Shown here piece by piece: positions 7,331-16,119 of a stretch of DNA of 48,617 nucleotides. The DNA lies in the NCBI GenBank assembly GCA_947476485.1, contig CANJQU010000020.1, positions 1-48,617 on the forward strand, read 5' to 3'. The position numbers and the translations under genes were made by a program. Positions within the stretch are counted from its first letter, which is position 1. The number at the start of each line of letters is the position of its first letter. The notes under the pieces are model-generated. The model was not told where the DNA came from and made no database searches. It saw only the letters and a program-made list of their open reading frames with translations. Source of the DNA: Chitinophagaceae bacterium. GTDB taxonomy: Bacteria > Bacteroidota > Bacteroidia > Chitinophagales > Chitinophagaceae.

Positions 7331-10330
7331 TTACTTAGTTAGTTTATATCCGAGTGTTAAACGGAAGTAAGGCATTGATAGTGGCGCGTTGGTATTAACT
7401 CCGGCTTCGTAGTTTGGTTTTACCATAGCCTGCTGCACAAGTGCATCAAACAGCCAGCGTTTTTTGTACTCGTAGCTGAAGCCCAGCATATAACCGAGGC
7501 GAAGTATAGTACCTTGCTGAGAAGGATACAGTGGTCCTCCATATTGCGATATCGGGGTACCGGGAAGCTTTAGATTGGCGGTAATGGGTAAAGTATCATT
7601 ACCCGTTACGCTGGCAGGCAAAAAGGTCATTGTATTGAAATTGCCATTGTATTTGTTTGTATTCTCCCTGATACTGGTGTATTTACTAAAGACAGCATTT
7701 GCACCACCATACACAGAGACGCCTTTGCCAATATTGTATTTCAACAACAGGGGCAATTCTGCCTCTACGTAGGTCCCACCCACACTATACGATTTGACAA
7801 TGGAATCATAAGTAAGACGATATTTTCTCAACATGAATTGGGTAATTACACTGGAGGTTCCTACATAAGCTATAAGATAAACTGCGCCGCTGGCTGTCTG
7901 CGTATATGTTCCATTGCCTGCATCATAATAAGAACTTGTCTCTCCTACACTCATCTTGCTCACGTTGGATATTTTTAGAGATGGTTGTGTAAGTACTGAG
8001 AACTTATCGGAGAGATTATATTGCACGTATGGTTCGATCACCAGCTTGTTTGCTGCCCTTGCATTAAATCCTGTTTCAAAACCACCTTTTACACCTGCTT
8101 CAAATTTTTTAGAGAAGAAATGGTGTTTGGCAGTACTGTCAGCTGGTTCGATCTTTGCTTCCGCACCAGCGGCTTTTGATTTATCAACTTCGTTATCGTT
8201 TTTGAAAGTACCCGGAATTAATTCGTTGGAGTTAGCAGTTAATGATTCTTTTGCTTCAAAATTGCTCACTTTCAGATTGTCGATCATCACACTTTCATCC
8301 TCCACGCTACGTTTAGGTATACTGCTGCTGTATGTATGCACCGGCGGAACTATAGCCGGAGTTGGTGTCTTGCCTGAGTTAGCGCCCGTTTTTCTTGAAG
8401 CTTCCTTTTTAGGCGACTTAGCCTCCCTGGTTGCAACTGGCTTATCAACCGTAGTCATAGCCACATCATCCTGCTTAACTTCTTTGGGCTGCAATGTTGT
8501 TTTCTGTACTGGGGTTTTGCGCTCTGCAACCTTTTTCACAGCCACAATTTTTTCGCTGTTGTTATCCTCTTTTGCTCCAGCCCCTGTTTTACCTTTCTCA
8601 TTTACTGATGTTGCAACCACGGTTGCCGGCACAGGTGATGGAGTGCGTTTAGCGACCTTTGTTTTGCGCTCCGCTTTTTTCGCTGGTTTGACCGCTATAG
8701 GTTGCTTTGCAGCAATTACAGGAGCTTCCTCCTTTGCGACTGGCGTTTTTATTGTCTTTACACTCTTTCCAGCGGCGTATTGATTCACCGGAGCTTTTGG
8801 CTCTGCAGGAGTCTTTGTTTTTGCTACAACTGGAGTTTTCGGCTCGCTGCTGTGATTTGCGGGACGAGTAACTCTTGTTTCAGTTTTTGCAACTTCTGTT
8901 TTTGTCGCTTTAACCACTTTAGTTTTTGGCGTTTCGTCTTCCCTGGATTTAAGCTCACCGATCTTTTCAGTATTCGTTGCTACCGGATTTGTAGCGACAA
9001 CCGGGGCCGATTGTGATTTATTATTTTGATCTGCATATGCTTTATTTCGATGCGTTGATTTAGGAGCATTAGCGGCAACAGGCAATGAAGTTGCGGTTGG
9101 GGTAACAACGGCAGGTGCTGTTTTTTTCGTGGCAGTCTTTTCGCTGATCTCAGTTTTTGCAGGAACTAATGCTGCCGGTGTGGGGGCAGATGTGGTTGCG
9201 CCGGCAACTTTCTTGTCTGTCGCAGTCTGGTCGGCTGCCATATTTTGCCCCGAGGCCGGCTTGTCATTCTGCCGGGCCGCATTTACACTAGCCAGCCCAT
9301 GTTCGGGCTGCTGAGGTGCTACAACAGCACTGTGACGCTTACCATGTCTCTTTGTGTTTACCGCAGCAACAGATGCCGTTGCATCAGGTGTTTGATTTGA
9401 AGCTACAGAACTGGTTGCGATGTGTTTTGGCGTCTTTGTTGTTGCAACAACTGTTTCTTGACGTTTTGTGCGGCTCACACGTGAATTCTGCGCTATGCCA
9501 GTGTTTGTGCGCTTCGCTACCTGCGCATGGTGCACAGTACGAGCAGCATGATGTGCTGATGGTTCGGTCTCTGCGCTGGCATCATCAAGATCTATATCAT
9601 AGTGTGCGTTCGCAACAGAGGCAGCTGCCGACTTACTTACCGCAGTATAATTGCCATAACTGTTTTCATGCGCGGTTTCCGTTGGATCCGTTTCAGCAAC
9701 ACGAATGTTGTGCTGGCTACGCGATTTGGTAATATATAAATTAGTACTCGCCACCGGAACATCATAATTTTGTTTGCGGTTACTGGTTCCGCCCACTATA
9801 TATTGATCATCGTCAGTGTCTGCATAAAGATCATCGTTAGTTGGCCTGGACCCGGGTACAGTCTTGTTCTCCCTGCTATATTGAGCTGTATGAATTTTAC
9901 TGTTAGTGATGTGTTTCGATCTACGGCTCCTGTTATTATTTGTATTGTAAGCAAGTATATTCATTGATGTGTGCTGGCCTTTCTTAGTGTGCCCGGCTAC
10001 TGGCATTTCACTATTAATAGCAGTTGTGGCTGGCTGGTTTGCATTATCAGCTCCGGAGGTTGCCGGCGTGGTTGCTTTTGTGCCCGCGATCGCGGCTGTT
10101 TTAGCCGGAAGCGAACGACCGCCCATCATCCATGCAATAGACGAGCCGAGCAATACGACAAAGGCAACTATGCTGAAATACCATAGCCAACGATACGGGT
10201 ACACCCGTCGTTTATCATCTCCCTGCAACCTTTTCTCAAGCGCGTCCCATACCATGGGAGGCGGAGTCTCGGTGTAGCCACCAAGCTCTTCCTTGAAAAG
10301 GTCATCAATGTTGTTAAAGTTCTTTTCCAT
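7331..10330 (-). CDS. Inner-membrane segment, very long A/K/T/P linker and C-terminal outer-membrane beta-barrel
   Basis: The 999-residue protein has three parts. Residues 1-46 (NIDDLFKEELGGYTETPPPMVWDALEKRL) resemble the short cytoplasmic N-termini of Bacteroidota proteins encoded next to ECF sigma factors. One membrane helix follows at about 47-70 (LWYFSIVAFVVLLGSSIAWMMGG). About 660 residues are low-complexity, rich in Ala, Lys, Thr, Pro and Val. The last 260 or so residues are beta-rich (FEAGVKGGFETGFNARAA..., alternating aromatic strands, LGYMLGFSYEY), like the outer-membrane beta-barrel families. The gene is 13 bases after the sigma-factor gene. Inference: a protein anchored in the inner membrane, spanning the periplasm and ending in the outer membrane, possibly acting as anti-sigma sensor. 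Function is not established. Confidence 0.75.
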   Translation of the reverse strand: MEKNFNNIDDLFKEELGGYTETPPPMVWDALEKRLQGDDKRRVYPYRWLWYFSIVAFVVLLGSSIAWMMGGRSLPAKTAAIAGTKATTPATSGADNANQPATTAINSEMPVAGHTKKGQHTSMNILAYNTNNNRSRRSKHITNSKIHTAQYSRENKTVPGSRPTNDDLYADTDDDQYIVGGTSNRKQNYDVPVASTNLYITKSRSQHNIRVAETDPTETAHENSYGNYTAVSKSAAASVANAHYDIDLDDASAETEPSAHHAARTVHHAQVAKRTNTGIAQNSRVSRTKRQETVVATTKTPKHIATSSVASNQTPDATASVAAVNTKRHGKRHSAVVAPQQPEHGLASVNAARQNDKPASGQNMAADQTATDKKVAGATTSAPTPAALVPAKTEISEKTATKKTAPAVVTPTATSLPVAANAPKSTHRNKAYADQNNKSQSAPVVATNPVATNTEKIGELKSREDETPKTKVVKATKTEVAKTETRVTRPANHSSEPKTPVVAKTKTPAEPKAPVNQYAAGKSVKTIKTPVAKEEAPVIAAKQPIAVKPAKKAERKTKVAKRTPSPVPATVVATSVNEKGKTGAGAKEDNNSEKIVAVKKVAERKTPVQKTTLQPKEVKQDDVAMTTVDKPVATREAKSPKKEASRKTGANSGKTPTPAIVPPVHTYSSSIPKRSVEDESVMIDNLKVSNFEAKESLTANSNELIPGTFKNDNEVDKSKAAGAEAKIEPADSTAKHHFFSKKFEAGVKGGFETGFNARAANKLVIEPYVQYNLSDKFSVLTQPSLKISNVSKMSVGETSSYYDAGNGTYTQTASGAVYLIAYVGTSSVITQFMLRKYRLTYDSIVKSYSVGGTYVEAELPLLLKYNIGKGVSVYGGANAVFSKYTSIRENTNKYNGNFNTMTFLPASVTGNDTLPITANLKLPGTPISQYGGPLYPSQQGTILRLGYMLGFSYEYKKRWLFDALVQQAMVKPNYEAGVNTNAPLSMPYFRLTLGYKLTK

Positions 10331-10343
10331 CGTTATTCGATTA

Positions 10344-10919
10344 CTACAGAATAAAATTTAATTTTTCTTTCAATCTCCTCCTGGCATCGTTAAGATACCA
10401 TCTGCTGTTACTCTCCGTCAGGTTTAATAGTGCTGCTATTTCTTTATGCGAATAATTCTCGAACACATACAGATTAAAAACCACCCGCTGTGCATCCGGT
10501 ATTGTTTGTATTACATTCAACAACTCTTTGTGTGAAATTTTCTCTACCGATTCACTGTTTATGAAGGCATCATCTTCCTGCACTTCTTTGCTGGACTTGT
10601 TGTCTTTGATATTCTTACGCAGATAGTCCGTTACTGTGTTCACCACGATCCGCCTGATCCATCCTTCGAACACGCCCTGGAAAGAATACTGATCCAGCTT
10701 GGTGAGTATTTTATAAAATGAATCATTAAGCACTTCCTGCGCGGCAAACTCATCGGCGTATAAATACCGTTTGATCACACCATATGCGGCGGGTGCATAG
10801 AGGTCATATAACTTCTTCTGCGCACTTGGGGACTTGGCAATACAATCCCGTATCAGTATACTGAGCTCACCTACCGGTAAACTCTTTTCTGAAACAGAAA
10901 CTTTGCTGCGTATGTCCAT
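10344..10919 (-). CDS. ECF-type RNA polymerase sigma factor (sigma-70 family)
   Basis: The 191-residue protein has sigma region 2 (AQKKLYDLYAPAAYGVIKRYL...EVLNDSFYKILTKLDQY...FEGWIRRIVVNTVTDYLRK) and region 4 (IPDAQRVVFNLYVFENYSHKEIAALLNLTESNSRWYLNDARRRLKEKL), the normal ECF layout. The ATG at 10919 is preferred; four residues more are possible only with a TTG. It is the first gene of a two-gene unit with the membrane/beta-barrel gene at 7331. That pairing suggests the sigma is held or released by its neighbour. Its target promoters are unknown; autoregulation is plausible. The upstream 290 bases contain an inverted repeat at 11051-11078. Confidence 0.92.
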   Translation of the reverse strand: MDIRSKVSVSEKSLPVGELSILIRDCIAKSPSAQKKLYDLYAPAAYGVIKRYLYADEFAAQEVLNDSFYKILTKLDQYSFQGVFEGWIRRIVVNTVTDYLRKNIKDNKSSKEVQEDDAFINSESVEKISHKELLNVIQTIPDAQRVVFNLYVFENYSHKEIAALLNLTESNSRWYLNDARRRLKEKLNFIL

Positions 10920-11050
10920 TACTTCCGGCAACGTATTATATTAGTTTAATTCATCTTTCAGCCAAATAAACCTTCGGTTGCAATTTGATTGACGAGACTG
11001 GAGCGAGAAACGTTAGGAACGGGCAAATATTTTCCTAAATTACTAACATT

Positions 11051-11078
11051 TGCTCTAAATTCTTCGTCTATTAGAGCA
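11051..11078. repeat. Inverted repeat in the divergent intergenic region
   Basis: TGCTCTAA and TTAGAGCA are perfect 8-base arms 12 bases apart, between the sigma-factor gene and the divergent T9SS cargo gene. It could be an operator or a weak terminator. The surrounding 10920-11210 is AT-rich and shows no gene. Confidence 0.4.
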
Positions 11079-11210
11079 GAGAGAGGTACTAGAATTATAT
11101 ACATTACGCTTTATATTTATTTAATTTTTAGAAAATTAATACGCAAACCTAGTTAGTGATGTAATTGTTTACTTATTTTGTTGAACCGCTTTCCGAAAAT
11201 AGTTTTTGCT

Positions 11211-12095
11211 ATGAAAAGAATAATACCCTGTATAGTCCTCACCATATTTACTCTGGCAGCGAATGCCCAACCCAATTATATGACAGAGGGTTTCAATGGG
11301 TCCTGTTCGGTAGTTTCGGGCTTTCCATCAGACTGGTCGTATTTCAACCCGATAGCGGCAACAATTCCAGACGGTCAGTGGACTTGTGCTCCTGGAAATG
11401 GGAGATGGGGAACAAATGGTATTGGCTGCACCAATGTATGGGGCACTCCTCCCAGTTATCATCTAGACACCTCATACCTCGTTTCTCCCGGAATGGATCT
11501 GTCCGACTATCCCGGCGACATCTACCTGCATTTCGACACTAAAACAACGAAAATAAATCTTGGCGGCAAGGTGTCGATGTTCATCTCATCTGATAGCATG
11601 GTATTCGACACCCTTGGCGGAGGTACTTTTTTAGATATTACCAGCACGCTGAGTCCTACTTTCGGGAACGACGACTCTGCCGATTGGGTGACACACGTTG
11701 CAAACCTGACACCCTTCAAATCCCTGACACCGCTATATGTTGCTTTCAGGTATACTGCTGATAACAGCACTGGCAGCATTTGGTATCTCGATAACATCTT
11801 TACCACCACTTTCCCGGTTAATGTGACCAGGATTGATAAGAATGTACTCGCACTTAAGGTCATTGGCAACAGTACCTCTTCCCATATCACTTTGGCGTCA
11901 AGAGCAGCGCCACCCGGCATGTATCACATCAGCATCTACGATATGCAGGGCAGGGAAATACATAGGGAAGATGTGACGCTGATAGACAGTGAAGCAACTA
12001 ATACCATCAATGGGTTGAACCTATTACCGGGCATGTACCTGGTAAAGATGAGCAATGGTGCTGCCTATGGCACAGTTAAGACTGTTGTTCATTAG
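11211..12095 (+). CDS. Secreted protein with jelly-roll domain and T9SS sorting domain
   Basis: The 294-residue protein has a signal peptide (MKRIIPCIVLTIFTLAANAQ). The next 190 residues look like a choice-of-anchor J/MAM-like beta-sandwich: it opens with TEGFNG...GFPSDWSYFNP and includes YLVSPGMDLSDYPGDIYLHFDT and SIWYLDNIF. The C-terminal 75 residues form a T9SS type A sorting domain (GMYHISIYDMQGREIH...INGLNLLPGMYLVKMSNG). It should be exported to the surface through SprA. No enzyme motif is seen; adhesion or carbohydrate binding are possible. The frame is open back to 11178, but the ATG at 11211 begins the signal peptide. Its stop is two bases from the convergent stop at 12098, and no terminator hairpin is visible. 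Confidence 0.85.
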   Translation: MKRIIPCIVLTIFTLAANAQPNYMTEGFNGSCSVVSGFPSDWSYFNPIAATIPDGQWTCAPGNGRWGTNGIGCTNVWGTPPSYHLDTSYLVSPGMDLSDYPGDIYLHFDTKTTKINLGGKVSMFISSDSMVFDTLGGGTFLDITSTLSPTFGNDDSADWVTHVANLTPFKSLTPLYVAFRYTADNSTGSIWYLDNIFTTTFPVNVTRIDKNVLALKVIGNSTSSHITLASRAAPPGMYHISIYDMQGREIHREDVTLIDSEATNTINGLNLLPGMYLVKMSNGAAYGTVKTVVH

Positions 12096-12097
12096 TA

Positions 12098-12463
12098 TCA
12101 CTCCGAATCGCCATCTTCGACATCGGCATCATCTACGTGCAACTTATGGAAGAACCGGTGAGCTGCAGGCGCGAGCAAAAAGCCAACATTGGTAATGAAA
12201 GCAACCCCGCTAAAAAGCGCGTAAGCCGAAGAAAATATCTTTCCCCCGAAATTCTTCACTTCTGCCACAGGCCCCATGCCGCTTAATATCATCGATGCAT
12301 TATGTACCGCATCTATCCACGGTATTTGCGCAACATAATGATAACCAAGAATGCCGATGCCAAGACAAAGTGATAAAATTACCACAGCTACAAAAAGGCT
12401 TTTTAATATCCTTTTATAAAAGACCCGTAAAGGGGCAACCGGCTGAAATTTATTTTCATACAT
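12098..12463 (-). CDS. Small two-helix membrane protein, possibly ion-channel-like
   Basis: The 121-residue protein has two membrane helices, at about 19-43 (SLFVAVVILSLCLGIGILGYHYV) and 75-100 (SSAYALFSGVAFITNVGFLLAPA), and an acidic tail. Between them, ASMILSGMGPVAEV could be a re-entrant loop, so it faintly recalls two-helix ion-channel proteins; no canonical TVGYG-type filter is present. It may be the last gene of the paa transcription unit, 83 bases after paaD. The ATG at 12463 is preferred over the upstream reading to 12514, which adds a polar stretch. Function is not known. Confidence 0.6.
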   Translation of the reverse strand: MYENKFQPVAPLRVFYKRILKSLFVAVVILSLCLGIGILGYHYVAQIPWIDAVHNASMILSGMGPVAEVKNFGGKIFSSAYALFSGVAFITNVGFLLAPAAHRFFHKLHVDDADVEDGDSE

Positions 12464-12546
12464 AATAGTCGTCAGTTTTGATCGAAGTAAGCCGGTAAAA
12501 TAGACAACACGCAATGGTCAATATATGCAACCTATACCCGGCTAAG

Positions 12547-13047
12547 TTAATGACACTTGAAATGTTCAAAAGGCTCTTTACAGGAAAGGCATTTGTATAG
12601 CGCTTTGCACGAGGTAGGACCGAACTGGCTTACAAGCTCTGTCTCGTCTGAGCCACAACGGGGACAAGCTACACAGTCTTCTTCAAACAACCCTAGTGGC
12701 TGAAAAGCCTTCCTGTTTGGGGGCGCTATACCGTAGGCTTTCAATTTTGCTTTTCCTTCCTCCGTCATCCAGTCTGTTGTCCATGCCGGGCTTAACTGCG
12801 GTTCAATCACCACTTTACGGATACCGCGACTCACCAATGCCATACGGATACCCAGGGATATAACATCCATAGCCGGGCAACCGCTGTAGGTAGGCGTAAT
12901 ATATACTGTCGCCACCGTTTCACTCCCCGCTCCGCTTACTTCTACTTTACGCACTATTCCAAGGTCCAGTATCGTAAGCGCCGGCACCTCAGGATCAGTG
13001 ACGCTCGAAAGCCACTCATAAATCTGTTCTTTACTCACTGCTCCCAT
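12547..13047 (-). CDS. paaD: Phenylacetyl-CoA epoxidase maturation subunit PaaD
   Basis: The 166-residue protein has the MIP18/DUF59 fold typical of PaaD: WLSSVTDPEVPALTILDLGIVRKV, TPTYSGCPAMDVI, and a Cys-rich tail (CVACPRCGSDETELVSQFG, TSCKALYKCLSCKEPF). The family helps assemble the metal/iron-sulfur parts of the phenylacetyl-CoA epoxidase. It follows the polytopic membrane gene by two bases, so translation is probably coupled. In most bacteria paaD directly follows paaC; here two glycan-type genes lie between them. No paaE follows; next comes a small membrane protein. Confidence 0.95.
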   Translation of the reverse strand: MGAVSKEQIYEWLSSVTDPEVPALTILDLGIVRKVEVSGAGSETVATVYITPTYSGCPAMDVISLGIRMALVSRGIRKVVIEPQLSPAWTTDWMTEEGKAKLKAYGIAPPNRKAFQPLGLFEEDCVACPRCGSDETELVSQFGPTSCKALYKCLSCKEPFEHFKCH

Positions 13048-13049
13048 GG

Positions 13050-15374
13050 TTATTGCTTCGCTGTCTTAAATACATGATTATTCACCATTATAGTACCATC
13101 TGTTGCGTTGGAAATTACCAGCGCATCCGCAGGACACAACAACAGTTCATCCATTGCTACATAGCTACGATTTTGCTTATCATGTAAGATACACTTTATA
13201 TACCGGCAACCTGATGGCATATTAAAATATCTCGATGCCCGGAACCACATACCATGGCTATCTACGCTTTCATTTGCAGATATCTGTATGGGCCTTATCA
13301 ATTTACCCGCCTCGCTATAACACTCCAGGACCAACTGCGGTGACTTGTAATCTTCTTTTGCAAGAAGGAACCAACAAGAAAATTCATAAGGTACACTATC
13401 CCTGGTTTCATGTACCGGTATAGTTGCAATAAGGCTGCTGTCCTGTTTCAGATAATCTCCAGCACCAGTTCCGGCAAGATGCTCATTTGCAGCGCCTTTG
13501 TCAAAATGATCAATATACCGCGTGTCGTTGGTGGTCAGAAATGTGTCAGCGGACCTCATAAAAGGTATGATCCGCTTCACGCTGTCCGATTGCCTTCTGT
13601 CATTAGCCGCCAGTCGTTCAGGGTATAAGGCATATACCTTTCCATCGGAGAAATCACCGATAAGATCAGAGGATCCAAGCAGATAATCCTGATCTATTGC
13701 CAATAAATCTTTGTTCATTGAAAACAATAGAAAAGGCTTGTTGCTTTTGATATCGCGCAATATTGACTTATCCGAAAAGGGTCCGGCTATAACCTTCACC
13801 TGCTTTTGCGCCACCGACCATGAAGACCGGGACATCATCACATTTATCATGGGCAAGTGCAATTGTAATCCCGCTCTTGTCCCGAGGGTGTTAAGCCAGC
13901 CAGGATCTCCGATCCATAATTTCTCGGTGCCGATATGAAAAAAAGGCAGCAACAAAATCGCCTGAAAATCTTCCCTTTTAAAATGTTTTTCTTTCAAAAA
14001 AGACTCCCAGTTCTGTTCATGCTTTGAGTACATCACGTCATAGTGATAGGCAGCTTCCCGAGATAAATGCCGCGAAAAACGGATATACCCGCGCGCTTCA
14101 TAAACCCATATGCACAAGGCCAGGATAAGCAATGAATATCCATAGAATACTTTTTTACCCGCTATTAACCGTTTGGACAACGCATGAATGACCACAGCGC
14201 TGTAAATGGTAATGACATAATAAAATATCCAGGCAAACCGGCCCAGTGTCCTGAACTGTTTGAACACCGAAAAATAATCCATCAACCATTCCATGTTCCA
14301 GATAAATGGTATCCCCATGCTGAGAATAAGGACGACAAACGCTATAAACAGCCATATCGGCGAGAATACTTCGGGTGTGATATCGTCACCCCCCTTTTTC
14401 CTGAGCTTGCTTATTCCGAAAAAGAGCATTGATAACACTATCGTTACCGCGGATACAATACCTATATACGCGAACCCTTCACCTCCGGTACTCACCCTGG
14501 AAACCAGCCTCATATCTATAGCCCGGCGCCATGCCGGAGAATAATAGGAGGTAAATAGCTTGTGTGGGGTGGTATACATTGACCTGTCAGCAAAGGGAGT
14601 CTGCGGCCGGTCGGTGGTTGGATCCGTGCATTTCATTATTACTGTTACCAACAGAAAAACCGCTATTGCGCTGACAAAAAGGGGTAAGGTATGTTTTACT
14701 TTGTCGCGCCACGCCTGCTTTATGAAAATAAAATACCCCAGGCTGTAGCACATTACCCATACCAGGATCACTGCCATGTAGTATGGATGTAAAAACGCCG
14801 TAACAACACCCATAACAAAAACATAAGCACAATAACGGAAGCTGCGCTGCTGATGATACAATATTGTCCAGTAAAACAACATAGGGATGATGCAAGTATA
14901 ACCCAGTGCATAATGCCCTTCCAGGCAAAGGATCTGAGGGCAGATAATGACAATAGCGGCTGCAAACACAATTGATGGTGCCGGCGACACTTTGAAGTGA
15001 GTAAGTATGCGGTAAACAAAAACAATGGCCAATACATAACTGAGGCCGATGAGCCGCCACAATACGGTCAGAGCCTGGCCGGTGGTCACATTTTTTGCAG
15101 ATGCGAATAAGACTGATAATAAGGGCTGACCATCGGTGTAAACGATGTGCTCACCGTAAGGGTAATTCATCCCATCGAACCAGTAATTCCGGTGAGTAGC
15201 AGAGCCGAACAACGAATGATACAGGTAGGTAAAATTATTCTTGGCGCCATCGCCACCAATATCCGGGAGTATGTGCGCAGGTTCTATTACAATATAGGAC
15301 AACGTATATATGGTAGCGACGACCGCAAATATTATTGCTGCCACTAACCAAACGTTGCGTTCTAATCTATTCAT
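13050..15374 (-). CDS. Polytopic membrane protein, GT-C/YfhO-like, with C-terminal beta-sandwich
   Basis: The 774-residue protein has about 11-12 membrane helices over residues 1-430 and a large soluble C-terminus. The first loop carries an acidic site (DIGGDGAKNNFTYLYHSLFG), placed as in GT-C glycosyltransferases, and the loop after helix 1-2 contains NYPYGEHIVYTDGQPLL. The last 150 residues (FSCWFLLAKEDYKSPQLVLECYSEAG...) look like a carbohydrate-binding-type beta-sandwich. It probably transfers a lipid-linked sugar to a surface polymer; the acceptor is unknown. It overlaps the GT2 stop by one base and ends two bases before paaD. Confidence 0.65.
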   Translation of the reverse strand: MNRLERNVWLVAAIIFAVVATIYTLSYIVIEPAHILPDIGGDGAKNNFTYLYHSLFGSATHRNYWFDGMNYPYGEHIVYTDGQPLLSVLFASAKNVTTGQALTVLWRLIGLSYVLAIVFVYRILTHFKVSPAPSIVFAAAIVIICPQILCLEGHYALGYTCIIPMLFYWTILYHQQRSFRYCAYVFVMGVVTAFLHPYYMAVILVWVMCYSLGYFIFIKQAWRDKVKHTLPLFVSAIAVFLLVTVIMKCTDPTTDRPQTPFADRSMYTTPHKLFTSYYSPAWRRAIDMRLVSRVSTGGEGFAYIGIVSAVTIVLSMLFFGISKLRKKGGDDITPEVFSPIWLFIAFVVLILSMGIPFIWNMEWLMDYFSVFKQFRTLGRFAWIFYYVITIYSAVVIHALSKRLIAGKKVFYGYSLLILALCIWVYEARGYIRFSRHLSREAAYHYDVMYSKHEQNWESFLKEKHFKREDFQAILLLPFFHIGTEKLWIGDPGWLNTLGTRAGLQLHLPMINVMMSRSSWSVAQKQVKVIAGPFSDKSILRDIKSNKPFLLFSMNKDLLAIDQDYLLGSSDLIGDFSDGKVYALYPERLAANDRRQSDSVKRIIPFMRSADTFLTTNDTRYIDHFDKGAANEHLAGTGAGDYLKQDSSLIATIPVHETRDSVPYEFSCWFLLAKEDYKSPQLVLECYSEAGKLIRPIQISANESVDSHGMWFRASRYFNMPSGCRYIKCILHDKQNRSYVAMDELLLCPADALVISNATDGTIMVNNHVFKTAKQ

Positions 15375-16072
15375 TATTTAAAAAGCAACTTGACAAAATT
15401 GAGCATTTCAGGCAATAAAATACGAAAATTCATTTTCCGGAAATGGACATTTTCGTTGAGCGCAACCGGCACAGGCACCACACGGTATTTTTTGCTTTTA
15501 TAGCAGTTGCGCACAAATTCCAGGTCGAACAAGTACCTGTCTATAGTTGTTTGCAAAAACAGTGGGGCCACGACCCGCTTGAAACCTTTTAAGCCGCATT
15601 GAGTATCCGTGATCGGCATGGAAAGAAAAACCCGTACCACAAACCTTAGCCAGCGGGAGATAATCCGCCTGACAAATGGTACATGCGAATAGTAAGCATC
15701 ATTTTTCACACCTACGGCAACATCGCATTCATCACGCTTCAGCCGATCACAAAGATCACCCATGCTTGCGGCGGTATAAGGAAAATCGACATCGGTATAA
15801 ATAATGATATTCCCTGCTGCCTTAGCAACGCCCTGCCTGATCGCATATCCCTTACCCCTGTTCTCCGCATACTCCACCACCGTGAGCCGGGAGATATTCT
15901 GCTTCAGAGCTTGCAATGATTGACCGGTAACATTCATACTCTTACCATCCAGCACGACCACCAGCTCCAATGTTTCAGGAATGCTCTCTGCAAAGGCAGC
16001 GTAGTGCTCACAAACAATTTTATCCCAGTCTGGCGGTGGATTGTAACAAGGTAAGACTAGGGATATGATCAT
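15374..16072 (-). CDS. Family 2 glycosyltransferase (ALG5/dolichyl-phosphate sugar synthase-like)
   Basis: The 232-residue GT-A fold protein opens with SLVLPCYNPP, has ELVVVLDGKS, then ENRGKGYAIRQGVAKAAGNIIIYTDVDFPY, where the TDVD pair would bind the metal and nucleotide sugar. It ends with TDTQCGLKGFKR and YLFDLEFV, as in enzymes that load a sugar onto a polyprenyl phosphate. No membrane helices are obvious, apart from a hydrophobic stretch near residues 125-145. With the next gene it forms the donor-maker and transferase pair common in membrane glycosylation. Both sit inside the paa operon. Confidence 0.85.
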   Translation of the reverse strand: MIISLVLPCYNPPPDWDKIVCEHYAAFAESIPETLELVVVLDGKSMNVTGQSLQALKQNISRLTVVEYAENRGKGYAIRQGVAKAAGNIIIYTDVDFPYTAASMGDLCDRLKRDECDVAVGVKNDAYYSHVPFVRRIISRWLRFVVRVFLSMPITDTQCGLKGFKRVVAPLFLQTTIDRYLFDLEFVRNCYKSKKYRVVPVPVALNENVHFRKMNFRILLPEMLNFVKLLFK

Positions 16073-16119
16073 CCGTGGGGTAGTATTGAATTGTATAACG
16101 GAAAACTAAGCGTAAAATT

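Noticed and set aside
7956-8783. A 275-codon open frame on the plus strand
   Set aside because: It is the antisense shadow of the Ala/Lys/Thr/Pro-rich linker, whose biased codons suppress stops on the other strand. It has no domain, and the real protein on the minus strand has a clear architecture.
12098-12546. paaE reductase at the end of the paa operon
   Set aside because: The gene in that place encodes a 121-residue two-helix membrane protein with no flavin, NADPH or ferredoxin motif.
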